The notes beneath the pieces were generated by a model, which saw nothing but the letters and a program-made list of their open reading frames with translations, was not told the DNA's origin and searched no databases. A program made the translations under genes and the position numbers. 64,000 bases of DNA from Isoetes taiwanensis (taxonomy: Eukaryota; Streptophyta; Lycopodiopsida; Isoetales; Isoetaceae), in contig JAJEKV010000052.1 in assembly GCA_021234155.1 (NCBI GenBank), forward strand, positions 4,759,606 through 4,823,605, read 5' to 3'. This document shows positions 13,001 to 24,360 of the stretch, piece by piece (the stretch's first letter is position 1; each line of letters opens with the position of its first letter).

Positions 13001-15548
13001 TTTACATTCTATTTTCATTAAGCAAATTAGCTCATTTTTCTGAAACTATTCATTCTTCTATGAAGGCGCAGAACAACGAAGAGCCTGGGCAGAGCCAAAC
13101 TAGATGTTGATGCTTAGAGCCCCTATACGCCTTAACTAGTGTGCCAGTTTGCATATATATTTGAGCTTTCTACAAGCAAACGCCAATTACAGAAATATTG
13201 TTCTTGGCAAAAGCCCTGTCGTAAGAAGGTCGTCAGTATGTCAGATAACACAAATACCTCAGACACCTCAAGTATGAATCGAAGAATCCATCCTGCTCAG
13301 GTTAGTGCCTTTCCTTTCTGCTTTCTTTTCTATATTATTCGAACCAAATCCAGACACATTTTCTTCCACCCTTAATAGTTATGCAAACTCACTCTTATTT
13401 TATAACATTTTATTCTTAGATCAAACCTGGAACTCAAGCTAAATCATAAAGCTGCAATATTTTTTGCTCTTACCTATCTCAGAATGTGAAACTTAGTATG
13501 AACACATAAATGCTGTTTTTTGTTCTTACTTGTTTCAGACACATAAAGGCCACTAGCATGTATCACGTAGAGTAATTATTTAGTTAGAATGGTTAGAGGG
13601 CAATGGTGTCTTTTGGCAAACATCGAAATTATAAATTGATGTCCATATAAGAAATACAATGTCAATAATGATAGATTTCTTTCATGTCCGGCTGCGTAGG
13701 TTGAGGCTGTGGCCTGTTACGGAATATCTCAGATGACTTTCAAATGTTGGTTCGAATATCAGATGACCTTCAAATGCTTCTTGAGTACTTTGGGTGGAGC
13801 CCAATGGCATCATAAGAAAGCTAGGAGGCTAAAAAAATCAGGTCAGAAAACTTCTGATATTACGGTTTGAATGCCCCTTACAGGAAGATGGAGTCTAAAA
13901 ATCACAATGTGTCCTATGTTTGAAGTACAAATATAATTCGTCCGTTTATCTGCTGTAAGGGGCTCGCAGGGGTGTTTATCCCCTTCATAACATGCCACAA
14001 CAAAGTAGAGAAAACAATTCAATTAAAAGAAGAAGATGGATGGAAAGATGGTTTAGAAATGTAGGCAATTGATTTTTGTAAAAGAAAAGTCTGGCTTTCA
14101 TAGTTTATATTAGACATAATTTTCTGTTCTATGTCATGAGTCTGTATCACCATTTAATTCATGTTTTTTCTACTTAACCAGTAGTGTTATGATTCTAATG
14201 GGTTTGTGACATGCTCTGATTATTTGTGGCCATCGCGTCGGAAACTGCATATCATGTTTTTGGATATGATGCAGAACAACTTGTGCGATCAGTAAGTATT
14301 ATCTAGTCCTTATGCTGTTTTTGTAGTCTCGTGCTGCAGCATTGCATAATATATGTACAGTAGGCTTGGGCCATTTCGTATTTGATTAAGACTTGGCTCT
14401 AACTTATAAGAACATGTGCAGTATCTTGGACATAGGGAAAAGGAATATGACATCAGGGCATACGTGAAGCATCCTATTTGGTGTTGAGCTTTATTCATAT
14501 CTGATATCTATTTGTGGGTATTCTAAGCTAGCATTATCAATGATGCAGGTCGATACCTCATCTGTTCCTGCTATTCCAAGAGTCTTAGTGTAAGATTCCT
14601 AGACTTTGCAATTATGTATCTAGAATCCATATTTATGTTTTAGCTTGACAACCACATTTGACTAGGGGTTGATGCCATTTTGCAGGTTTATTGGATCTAC
14701 TAATAGAAAATGGTACAAAAGCATGAAGTAGAATGAGGAAAGGTGATTACCTGGGACTGCTATTGGGCCAGAGGAGAGGGTGTGGAGGTGGGAGCGGGGA
14801 GTTGCAAGAAAAGGGGATTAGCCCCTGATTGGAGCAGCAGAGCAAAATCGGCCCGAGACCACCTTTAATTTTGCCAGATCCTCAGTTTGATCAGCTTGAT
14901 CTGAGTTTTGGCTCACCCAACCGAGTTCAGCCAAGTGGACCATAAGTGTTGTATTGTGTTGTCAAATTGTCCAACCCAGTTGGTCCCTTTGGGCCACTCC
15001 ACCATATGGATGTCCTTTGGGCTTGCAAATGTATCCCGCATGTTTAAAAAACTTAATACTTGAATTGGGCAGAACTGATAAAGATTTTCAAATTTTGTTT
15101 ATGTTTTTGTTTGAGCAACAAGACCTTGGATGTTATGTTTCTCTTCGTTTATTTTGAACTATTAGATGATACTCAGTGGTGGTAATACCATGATCGTTAT
15201 GAACCGGAACTCTCTATCTAATGGCACAAGAACATAAGGCAATATGTAGGTTTGAATTATGTGTCTTCTTACTAACCAGCATAATTCCAATCTGTAAAGG
15301 ATTCAGTACAAGAAATGTTTTGTTAGTCGCTGCATCTGTAACAAGTCACTTTCCAAATGCAGGGACCTCGAAAAAGAGAAATGTTCGCGGCAGCCCTGGC
15401 CGCCGCGATAAATTTCTTGTAGAAGTAAAACATTTAGTGATTGAAAGAATTTTGGGACCTTATGCCAAATGACAAAAAGGGGCTAACATATGCTAATTGA
15501 GGCTTCATTGTGTTGACTGGAACTGCAAAATTGCAAAATAGCTATGGC
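10074..15548. other. Long AT-rich stretch without a supported gene
   Basis: No frame longer than about 100 residues and no recognisable domain was found on either strand. Isolated splice-like signals (for instance CAG|GTTAGTGCC near 13300) do not join into a credible reading frame. It may hold untranslated or intronic sequence of a gene whose exons I cannot recognise. Confidence 0.4.
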
Positions 15549-15685
15549 TGCAAAATTACAAAATATAGTCTTATTACTGTTTTAGCATTTCTATTTGCTA
15601 GCTATAATTTCGTAATTGCAAAATATTACAAAACATAGTCTTATTATGTTTTAGCATTTCTATTTGCTAGCTATAATTTCGTAAC
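15549..15685. repeat. 68-bp tandem duplication
   Basis: Two adjacent copies of about 68 bp, each ending in CTATTTGCTAGCTATAATTT then CGTAA, starting near 15549 and 15617 and differing by a few bases and a short indel. Confidence 0.9.
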
Positions 15686-15700
15686 GCATCATAGATCATA

Positions 15701-15749
15701 GACTGGATGCTTTCTTAGCCAACGTAGACTGGATGCTTTCGTAGCCAAC
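15701..15749. repeat. 26-bp tandem duplication
   Basis: Two copies of GACTGGATGCTTTC followed by TTAGCC or GTAGCC and AAC, starting at 15701 and 15727. Confidence 0.9.
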
Positions 15750-15900
15750 AAGGGCCGATTATTTACATGGAACACGATTTGTATAGCAAGCTTGCTAAAT
15801 TATCCCTTATGTCACCAATTTTGAAGTAGTACTATTAACATATGCTTGAATTTTTTGTTCTTTTCAAGAAAATCCTGGCTTTGTCACAGGTGCAACCTAG

Positions 15901-15954
15901 TAAAACCAGCCACATTAATCTGTAAACCAACTTTTACTGGTCTAGACTAGTCTT
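15901..15954. repeat. 53-bp direct repeat, left copy
   Basis: Nearly identical to 16357-16409: both contain CCAGCCACATTAATCTG and end in GGTCTAGACTAGTCTT. The two copies bracket about 400 bp that includes the SINE-like unit. The repeat is too long for an ordinary target site duplication. Confidence 0.9.
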
Positions 15955-16009
15955 TTGACAGACTAGCTAGTTTTTGTCCCACTGCCAACGAGCAGCCAAA
16001 GTGGAGGAC

Positions 16010-16175
16010 ATGTATAGGCTTTTAAGTTCTACCACGTCGGGGATCATGGCCGTATAACCCCAGTAACCAACACCCAAAGCTAAACATACACTGGCCAGGG
16101 TTTGAACCCCTGACCAAGTGCACATTCATTTTGGCATTACTAGGCCTATACCAACTCACCACACATCCGTTGGGC
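16010..16175 (-). mobile_element. tRNA-derived SINE-like unit
   Basis: Read on the minus strand, the sequence has an A-box-like GTGGTGAGTTGGTATAG (about 16145-16163) and, some 40 bases later, a B-box-like GGGGTTCAAACCC (about 16098-16112). This is the spacing of a tRNA-type internal RNA polymerase III promoter. A SINE-type unrelated body follows. I see neither a clear poly(A) or poly(T) end nor a target duplication, so the ends given are approximate. A degenerate tRNA pseudogene is the alternative. Confidence 0.5.
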
Positions 16176-16356
16176 AAAACTTTGGCCATACATGCACACT
16201 TTGTAGGCAGGATTAAATCCCGCCTTGAGGAAGTTTTCGGATCCTAGGGGCAACTCTAGGGGCATCGCTGAACCTAGCGTCACCAGCCTAGTGCCGCCTG
16301 CCACGTATGACTTTTTGGGCATCCTAGGACCAGAGGGCTTTTTAGACAGTAACCAG

Positions 16357-16409
16357 TAAACCAGCCACATTAATCTGTAAACCAACTTTTACTGGTCTAG
16401 ACTAGTCTT
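16357..16409. repeat. 53-bp direct repeat, right copy
   Basis: Partner of 15901-15954; the copies differ essentially by one A. Confidence 0.9.
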
Positions 16410-17206
16410 GGGTCGTCTTCCTTTCTCGGTAGTATCTAACGGGATTCATGGTTTGCAGGTTATTCATGAAAACCAAGGCAACGTGGCAATGGCATAAAAG
16501 CTAGAAATCACTAACACATTGAAACAAAATTTTGAAGCTCTGATTTGTCCACCTGCGTCTCTGCCATAGTTTTTTGCCGGATTTAAATATGCTTGCCATA
16601 TTCAAACAGCCTTTGGAACCATTTCACGATACTATCTAAGTTGAAGCAGTTAAGGCCTTGCAAACCTTTAAGCAGCTACTCTGGCTTGGGGAGCCATGCC
16701 TCGTGCCAAAACCTTGGATCCAAACCTTGTATCCAACACCCCGATCACCGCATTTTTCCCTCTGCTGTCCACATATACTTGTTTAATAGGTTGATTAAGC
16801 GAGAAGCAGGCTTTTCAACGAATTGGCGTTTTCCACCAGTGTCTATTGCTGTGCTGCTGCTCAGTTTATAGAAAAGCAATTAGGAGGGATCGCACAGCGT
16901 ATTGTCGAAGATGACAGGCAAATTATGTCTTCGGCATTGACATAAAAATAGCAGAATCTTTCCCTGAAGAATTCCCCAGTATGTACTTCCAAATTTCTAT
17001 CTGAAAATTGACAGCCCTGGATTGATAGGAGGAAACAGGGGTTTTCTTCCAAATTCATGCTACTGTTTCCTCTGAGAGGTATCCTGCTAATGGGAAAAGC
17101 GCGATGAAAATCCAATCTACAATTTGCAGGTTCTTTACAATCAATTTGCCCGTTCAAAAAGCTGCCCTTTTTGTTCAATATTATGGAGGGTCTCTACTTC
17201 CCCGAA
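16410..17206. other. Non-coding stretch
   Basis: Frames at 16593-16871 (plus) and 16861-17178 (minus) have no recognisable domain and no splice-consistent extension. Confidence 0.4.
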
Positions 17207-17417
17207 ATACAAAAAGAAGCATCTCTCTAATTCAAAAGCAGTAAACATCAACATCCTCTCACCTGCTGATCGCTCCAACAGTCGCCCTGAATCCAAACTC
17301 TAATACAAAAAGAAGCATCTCTCTAACTCAAAAGTAATAAAATATTCTCTCACCTGTTGATCGCTCCATCCTCTCACCTGTTGGTAGCTCCAACAGGCGC
17401 CCTGAATCCAAACGCTA
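17207..17417. repeat. 96-bp tandem duplication with an inner 24-bp duplication
   Basis: Copies start at 17207 and 17303, each opening ATACAAAAAGAAGCATCTCT and closing with GCCCTGAATCCAAAC. In the second copy the segment around CTCTCACCTGTTGATCGCTCC is itself doubled. Confidence 0.9.
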
Positions 17418-19601
17418 ACAGACTCTCTGATCCTATGCACTAGAATAAACTGCACGTCGGAGATGCACGCAGGAAATCGACTTACAGGTGGATTTTTTGA
17501 CATACCACCTGGATTTTTTGCTCGATTTTAGGAGTGCCAAGTGGACTTTTGATGGGTGTTGATAATTTTAACCACCGATATAATTTTAATACATGTTAGA
17601 GATTAGAGATATATGCTATATTATACTATTCCCTTGGAGTTTTACTTTATTTTAAGATATCCTTGTCTGTTTTGACACTGCGGCATGTGCAGCAGGCCAA
17701 ATGCTATGACCAACTGCTTTGCATGCCCACAAATGTTGATTCTGCTGCTTCTCTCTTCTTGTGCGCCATCAATTGCCACATGAGAATCTCAAAAACTTTG
17801 AGTGCGCGCTTCTTTCATCATACACATATTTAATGCTTGCACTGTCTACAACATACTCATGGATATCCTTGTTACCACTATCTCTGCCCTTGCCAACTTT
17901 CTGATTGTTCCTGCGCATTTTCTTGATTCTATGCCATACCCTGTTGCCATGATGGACCAGGCTCCAACATCCCATATCAACAGCTTCTCAAACACCAACT
18001 ATGCCAGTCTTCCCAACAGAAAGGTGCTTTTTATACAAATGCACACAACAAAAGTTACACTGTTTGGAAAGGAACCATCCTGATGTTTTATTATTTGCTT
18101 CCACTGGAGAGTCTGCTTACTAATTCCTTCTTCATCCTTGTTTCTAATTACTGACTATTGAATTTTGTTTCCTCAATTTAAATCTAAGCCACAACTACAA
18201 ATCCAGCCTGACCTGTTGCAATACGCGTGCAGAAGCACTAGCTTGCACTAAATCATCTGATGGAGCTCTGAATCTTTATCTAGGACTGCCGAAGCCCTCC
18301 TCAAAACTGTTTTAAGCACATAACATACATAATCTAAGCACAAGGAATACATAGACTTACATGAGAGCATTTGGCAGGCTGTAAAGATGGGAATGTTGAA
18401 ACTAAGTCTTCAAAAGAGAGACAACTAACCTGATGTTTTCAACACTGCCACTTCCATTTATGCTCTTGACCAAGGGCAAGCGAAAGTCCCATTCCAAGTT
18501 TGGGTATAAGGAGGGTGCAACAAAACCTCCACTTGCTGCGGGATATTCCACTTGTAGTATTTACAAATCATGATATGGAAGAAGTGAATGCCCCAATTTT
18601 GATGATTTAAATCAAATGACAATGTAGAAATAGAAGCTCCTACATGCAAGCTCACTAATATCAAAATACCACAAAAATATTACCCGAAATCTTTATTTTC
18701 TTAGACAGAAGGTTATTGAGAAGTTTGACATCTTCAAAATCACTATTACAAGCAAACCCCAAAGTTGCACATACACAGATAGTGTTCTCATCCACCAGTT
18801 CAACAGTCTTGCAGGGATCCATCGCATCGAAAACCCATCTCAGATGAACACCTCAAAATAAAGTGCAAACTTCTCCAAAACCACCTGAAAATATTAAAAT
18901 CAATTAAACCATACAAACATGCAAGGCCTGACCTCACATATGGCCTTAATGTCATTCCAGAACAATTTGACACACCAAACAATGTATTGTACAACAAAAC
19001 CTTTTGTGGCAGTAATTGCATTGCTGCACATCAGGGGAAAAGGCAAACCTCTAAGCACTGAACTGCTGCACATTGCCTCCAGCTATAATTCGAATTTATA
19101 AAAACGTTCTTTGTCTGCCTTCTGTATATTTTGCCACCTATGATGAGCTTGCTGGCATAATGGCTTCAGATGAACCAACTACGCCAACGGCTATAGCTTG
19201 CTGTCTAGTGCATATAGATGCATTAAAAAGACGGGTTATCATGTTGACACACCTGCCCTGCAATTATTATATTATATAGCCGGAAAACAATCACTTCTTT
19301 GTAAACTGTGCTTCCCCATTCCAAGACACAGATGATTTTCCAATGGAACAGGAAAAGGATCTATGTTTTGTCTATTAAAAACCCAACTCAGTGCAACCAA
19401 GCCTTGATTTTCAGATTGTATGGTGTGGATATGTGCCATGGAGGGGGGTTGTAAAACGAAACCGTCCCGTTGTGTACAGACCCAACATTGTTGAAAGGTT
19501 AGGAATAATAGACTAGTAACTTACTTGGGTAATGCCCTGTCAAGAAACAAATCCATTTGTTCTCTTCAACTTAAAAGCATGGTCGAAATAAAGGCCGATA
19601 A
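17418..19601. other. Non-coding stretch
   Basis: Only short open frames, none with a domain or clear exon structure. Confidence 0.4.
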
Positions 19602-19671
19602 TGGGGATTTACCCAGCTGATAACGAAGTCATGAACTGGGGATTTACCCAGCTGATAACGAAGTCATGAAC
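19602..19671. repeat. Perfect 35-bp tandem duplication
   Basis: The 35-bp unit starting TGGGGATTTACCCAGC occurs at 19602-19636 and 19637-19671 without a difference, so it is recent or has been homogenised. Confidence 0.95.
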
Positions 19672-19963
19672 AGCGTGTCGGAAGTCTGTGAGAATAACCA
19701 CCAGGTTTTGTTTTCCGAATTTTTATGTTTATTTACCTCATGGTTGCATAAATTCAAAGTGACTTGCAATTTGATAGAAGAATAAAGATGCAGGGATTTC
19801 AAAAATGATCAATAGCAAATATCTGATGCAACAAGACGTGATGAAGAGAGGCAAATGCAAGAAAAAAAGGGAGCCTTCTGGCCATGGGTTCATAAAGCAC
19901 AAACGGGAGATTCTTGCGAGGGTTATGACCCGATGAAAGTTATTCAAACTTAACTGAGCATAT

Positions 19964-20153
19964 TGATGACATGAGGAAATCCTGAAGGATAAAGGAAAGA
20001 CAAGGGCAGAAGCATAAGCACCTCCTAGCTCCTAGAGTGAACTTACTAGAACGAGGCGTGACTATGGCTAATACATAGAGTGCCATGTCAGCAACAAAGT
20101 GATGGCTTGACATGCAGTCATCACCACACGTGGAGTATGATAATACTCTAACA
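19964..20153 (-). repeat. 3' LTR of the copia-type element
   Basis: 190 bp; on the minus strand it opens TGTTAGAGTATTATCATAC and follows the polypurine tract. It is about 94 % identical to the other LTR by eye. Confidence 0.9.
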
Positions 20154-20652
20154 TCCCCCCTGATGACGTGCATGACTGAGAAATCAAAAAGAAAACTAAC
20201 AGAAAGGAAAGAACATCCCCCCTGAGATCAAGTAATGCTCATAAGATAAAGCAAACTCAACCAGAATATAAGCCATGACTGGCATTTGACTTTGGTTTTG
20301 AACCAAATCTTTCTGCCCCTGTACCGTTCTCTTTGCATGTGAATCTCTTGTAGTGCAGAATCATTATGCTGAAAATTTCTGCTCAATAATTCTAGACTTG
20401 AAGCCTGCTGCAACTCAAGTACTTGTACTTCTGACATGTGAGCAAATATATCCATCCAAGGAAGCTAAAAGCCCAACTCATCTTTGAAATCTAGAGTATG
20501 CACTTGATGCGCAAACACTTCATCGCAAAAAACCAGAGAAGCATCTGACAAATGATCATTCCTTTTAATGGAAACCATTCCAACTTCTGAAACATGCTTT
20601 CGTAACCATTTTTAGGTGGTGTGCTGGTACATTCAAAGATCAATGCAGTTTT

Positions 20653-21530
20653 TTATTCATCTCGATATTCACTTCCATAAAGCTGACAATCATTGTCTAC
20701 CTCATTGTTGTCTTGTAAAATGGTCCTAGCTGCATCTCTATGTGCTGCAACATCATTCCAGATCTCCTTGATCAAAAAGCAATCATTACCAATCATTACC
20801 TGAGAAGGCAACTCTAACTGCAACTTCAGTAATCTCTGAGAATTAGTTGTATCTTGGTTTTCTCTATACATGAAAGAATCTGAATCTTCAAGAACCTGAT
20901 CTATACTTTGATGATCATCTTGTTCTTGCAGCAGACTTGTATGCCCTTTGAAAACAGAGAATATATTAGACTGCTCCGTTAATCTCTCATTTCCAACGCC
21001 TGCTAGCGTATCCCCAAGAGGTCCAAACAAATTCTTATCATCATCAGCAAGATTAGCAACTGGTAAGATCAAGAAATCAGCTGAGTTTTGTTCTTCATAA
21101 ATTTTTACCACGGTTGACTCCCGCTGTTTCTCTTTCTTTTGCCTTTTCTTTTTCTTCTTCTTGCTAAGAGAACCTTGCACTTGAGTTTCTGTCTCAGACT
21201 TTTCAAAATAACCCTGCTCAATTTGAGATTTCTGTTGCTTCTTCTTGTGTTGATTATCCTGCCAAATTCATATCTCAAGTAGCCCCAGAGCTCTTCGGAA
21301 CTACAAAATGTAGCTTGCCAAATCTTTAAACTCAAAGGATATTCTATAGTTAGCTTTATAGATTTTGAAACTAAATAATCCTTATCAAGAGTAATCTCAG
21401 AAACATGATGTCCTCTTGCAACATGCCACAGATCTTGTGAAATTAAAGCCCAGGTCATGTGAAATCTCCATTCTTCATAGTTCTGACCATTTAGAAACTT
21501 ATCTTTCAGCGGAGCTACAATCTCGTACAA
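20653..21530 (-). pseudogene. Copia-type gag-like coding region, frameshifted
   Basis: The frame at 21105-21530 contains LKDKFLNGQNYEEWRFHMTW followed by ALISQDLWHVARG, the form of the N-terminal copia gag domain (gag_3/UBN2 type, usually LNGxNYxxWxxxMxxxL...DLW), and then SSEELWGYLRYEFG. It runs into a lysine-rich segment (about 21120-21170). The reading frame changes there, and a second frame (20653-21180) continues with KKKKKKRQKKEKQ and an acidic, glutamine-rich tail. No CCHC knuckle is visible. An upstream stretch (about 21700-21830) also looks gag-like but holds a stop. The product, if made, would package the element's own RNA; as it stands the frame is broken. Confidence 0.65.
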
Positions 21531-21987
21531 CCCCTCTCAAATCATCATAAACTCCTAGAGTGCTACCCAAATCTAATTAGCTCCTTTGTGACAAATATCA
21601 TTAACCTCCTTACCCTGCAAATCGGTCTGGGTCTGATGCAATTGAATAATCTAACAAGAACTAAGGGCCATCGAGAACCCCAAATCTCTCAAACATTTTC
21701 TGCATCAAGAACCCCAAATCTGTCAAATATTTTCTGCATAATATCTCCTGTGCCTTCATTACTAACAAAAGAGCTGCCGTCTAATGTGGAAAGACCAATT
21801 TTGGCCATCGCCTCATTTGGATCACCGGAAATAGGTTAAAATATCTTGGTCAAAAAACCTCAGATCCACAGATATGCGAACATCCTAGAAAAAAAAGAAG
21901 TTCCAGCATCTACACGAAAATTTTCAACGGAAACTAACGCCACATTCAACGTGATCGACTTGCTAACCTCCCCCTCCCTTCTGATAA

Positions 21988-21999
21988 GCTCTGATACCA
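21988..21999 (-). promoter_or_regulatory. Primer binding site, initiator tRNA-Met
   Basis: On the minus strand TGGTATCAGAGC lies directly against the end of the upstream LTR. It is the canonical complement of the 3' end of plant initiator tRNA-Met. Confidence 0.9.
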
Positions 22000-22189
22000 T
22001 GATGACATGAGGAAATCCTGAAGGATGAAGGAAAGACAAGGACAGAAGCATAAGCACCTCCTAGCTCCTAGAGTGAACTCACTAGAATGAGGCGTGACTA
22101 TGGCTAATATATAGAGTGCCACGTCAGAAACAAAGTGATGACTCAGCATGCACAGTCATCACCACACGTGGAGTATGATAATACTAACA
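22000..22189 (-). repeat. 5' LTR of the copia-type element
   Basis: 190 bp; on the minus strand it opens TGTTAGTATTATCATACTCC and is followed by the primer site. Confidence 0.9.
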
Positions 22190-22194
22190 CATAA

Positions 22195-22689
22195 GTCGGC
22201 TTTTATAACCCAAAGCTCGGATCATTTCATGAGCAGGGATGGGCTTCAAACATTAAAGCTCTGACCTTAGATACCCAAAAGGCAACACTATCAACTTTAA
22301 ACAGATTAGAGAACCTCCCATACAATTCCTGCTTTACCCAAACTCTTTGAGAAAGCCCTGCATGCCAGGACCAAGTTGCCATAGCAATCTCGTAAAAACT
22401 CCTAGTTGTAGCACCGGATAAGCCGTTTGTTAGCAAAAAAGTAGGCATGGTTGCAGAGCTGCAACATTGGAATTGAGTATACTGTATGAGCAAAGATCAG
22501 TACAGTATATCAGAGTCAGATCAGTACATCATACAGAACTGATATCATTACTAGCCTCACACACAGCCAACACAGCCAACAGTAGCAGCTCCACCCACTC
22601 TCAATCTCAAACTTCCTTACCCCTGTAGAGAGAAGCCCTGGAAATCTGAGCAAAGCATTGCTCCATTGCTGCCCTGGTCTATCAAATGT
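22195..22689. other. Unassigned stretch
   Basis: A minus-strand frame at 22227-22493 has a fairly coding-like composition (it includes TTRSFYEIAMATWSW and LYGRFSNLFKVDSVAFWV), but I recognise no family and see no splice-consistent continuation. Confidence 0.35.
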
Positions 22690-23135
22690 GATTCGCCTCG
22701 ATACCTGTCAACCATGGCTTGTGCTCTAAGGTCAGTTTTATACGCCTGCACTGCTGATCCATTCCCCAAAGGTGGGGCTAGCATAATCGAACCAGCAGAA
22801 AACATGACATGCAAAACACAACTCCGACTCAAACTTCACTGCAAACTGTCACTGCAAATAGAAAGAAAGTGGCAAGTGCTTCTTTCATATCCCTTAGCTC
22901 TAGATTTAATCTGAGCCCATACCTGTCAACCATGGCTTGTGCTCTAAGGTCAGTTTTATATGCCTGCACTGCTGATCTATCCCCAAAGTGGGGCTAGCAT
23001 AATCGAACCTGCGAAAAATATGACATGCAAAACACAACTCCGACTCAACTTCACTGCAAACTGTCACTGCAAATAGAAAGAAAGTGGTGAGCGCTGCTTT
23101 CAGTATCCCTTAGCTCTAGATTTAATCTGAACCCT
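22690..23135. repeat. 218-bp tandem duplication
   Basis: Two adjacent copies, anchored at ACCTGTCAACCATGGCTTG (22703 and 22921), match through CTCTAGATTTAATCTGA with roughly 10 % difference and a few small indels. Confidence 0.9.
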
Positions 23136-23639
23136 CAAACCATAACTCTCCGGACATCTCCATCTTTGAATTGGAATATGACAGGCATACCCACATAGCA
23201 CAAACAAAAGCCAGTTCAATAGCAGGTCTGGAATAATCTACCGTGTAAATTTGATATATTGTATGATAATTTTCTTAAAGAGACAGCATGCATAAATAAT
23301 GAAGATTTGGAGTCCAGAACATGTCATACGGATCCAAATGCCCATAAATGAATGAAGAAACAGAATGTTATATATTGTGTCAGTTAACAATGATTCTGAA
23401 TGCCTGGCCGCAATGGGCAGGGTTACAAAATCTGAGTGTCACTGGTAAGCTCTTCACTAAATTCTTATTTCTCTAACAATCTTATCCAGCAAAACACTTA
23501 TATGCTTGAAGCGTATTGCCATGAAAAAAATTTCCCATAGTTTATCATGTTTCCATGGGTCCTTTCACCTATATTTGAAGGCGAGTACCAAAAATTTCAA
23601 TATGTCAAGACAAATTCTGTTCAGAGAAATAGATAAACT

Positions 23640-24360
23640 TCAATCCTGTTTGCCCCATAATTGGTTTCGTCCATTCTGAATCATCACCCGCTGATTAGAA
23701 GGTCGACTTTCGACATGACCAACTCTATTGGGAGGCCATACAATATGCGTCACTCTAGCTTTTAACAATGCAATAGGTATCTGCATTAAAATTGAAAGTA
23801 AACATCCCTCAGCAAAATACAGAAATCAGACAGAACAACTTAAAAGGGTAGGTCTTACTGGTCCTAAGTTCCTAGAGTCCAAGCTGACACTGAGATTATC
23901 TCCCTCAACCCAGCAATGACCCTGTGGAACCTTTAATATTTCTCGAGATCCTGGAATGCTGACCCAATCTCCTTGCAATGCTATCAATCTCTTCACCATC
24001 CATTCTTTTGGCTCTTGAGGCGACCTGCCAATTCCAGGATAATCAATGTTCCAATATTATAGTTGTACTGATCAGACAAATAAGTCATGCTCACACTTAA
24101 TAAATTTTGTATAGTAAATACCTGAAGACAACAACATCCCCTCTTGAAAACCGGTAGTCAAGCCCCACAATTTTATCAAGCAGCAACATGTCTCCCTTCA
24201 ACCATCCAAACATCGTGTCATCCCCTGGGTTTAATGTTGGATGCATTGAGCGACCATGCATGCATGCTACGCTCATAACCTCGTCAGATATTGCCATGCC
24301 CACAATACTGCCGGCCATAATTCGTTTTGTCAAAAGCCATAGGAATCCAGGAGAACTCAT
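23640..24360 (-). CDS. IMP2: Mitochondrial inner membrane protease subunit 2-like (IMP2), three coding exons
   Basis: Signal-peptidase-I-family serine protease (S26) that trims intermembrane-space sorting signals in mitochondria. Three minus-strand exons join in frame: 24360-24122, 24024-23859 and 23780-23640, with GT-AG introns (donors GTATTT and GTAAGA; acceptors GGCAG and ATGCAG), giving 181 residues. Residues 4-25 (FLWLLTKRIMAGSIVG) resemble the N-terminal membrane segment of plant IMP2. The nucleophile motif is GRSMHPTLNP, the lysine partner lies in WMVKRLIALQGDW, and the box GHCWVEGDN and the ending THIVWPPNRVG fit the family. The catalytic Ser-Lys pair is intact. The start at 24360 was chosen because an acceptor-like TTCTAG lies 12 bases upstream, suggesting an intron in the 5' leader; an in-frame ATG at 24393 is the alternative. 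The protein is somewhat longer than Arabidopsis IMP2 as I remember it, because of an extra C-terminal tail. Confidence 0.93.

Larger units (their letters stand above)
19964..22189 (-). mobile_element. Short copia-type LTR retrotransposon carrying only gag (TR-GAG/LARD-like), 2.2 kb
   Basis: The two ends are 190-bp direct repeats (19964-20153 and 22000-22189). On the minus strand each begins TGTTAG and ends in CATCA, so TG...CA is intact. Beside the upstream LTR is a perfect TGGTATCAGAGC (21988-21999), the site complementary to initiator tRNA-Met used by most plant copia elements. Before the downstream LTR is the polypurine tract AGGGGGGA (20154-20161). Flanks CATAT (19959-19963) and CATAA (22190-22194) look like a 5-bp target duplication with one change. 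The inside encodes a gag-like region only; no protease, integrase, RT or RNase H is seen, so it would depend on enzymes of another element. The LTRs differ by about a dozen mostly transitional changes and two short indels. Confidence 0.9.
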
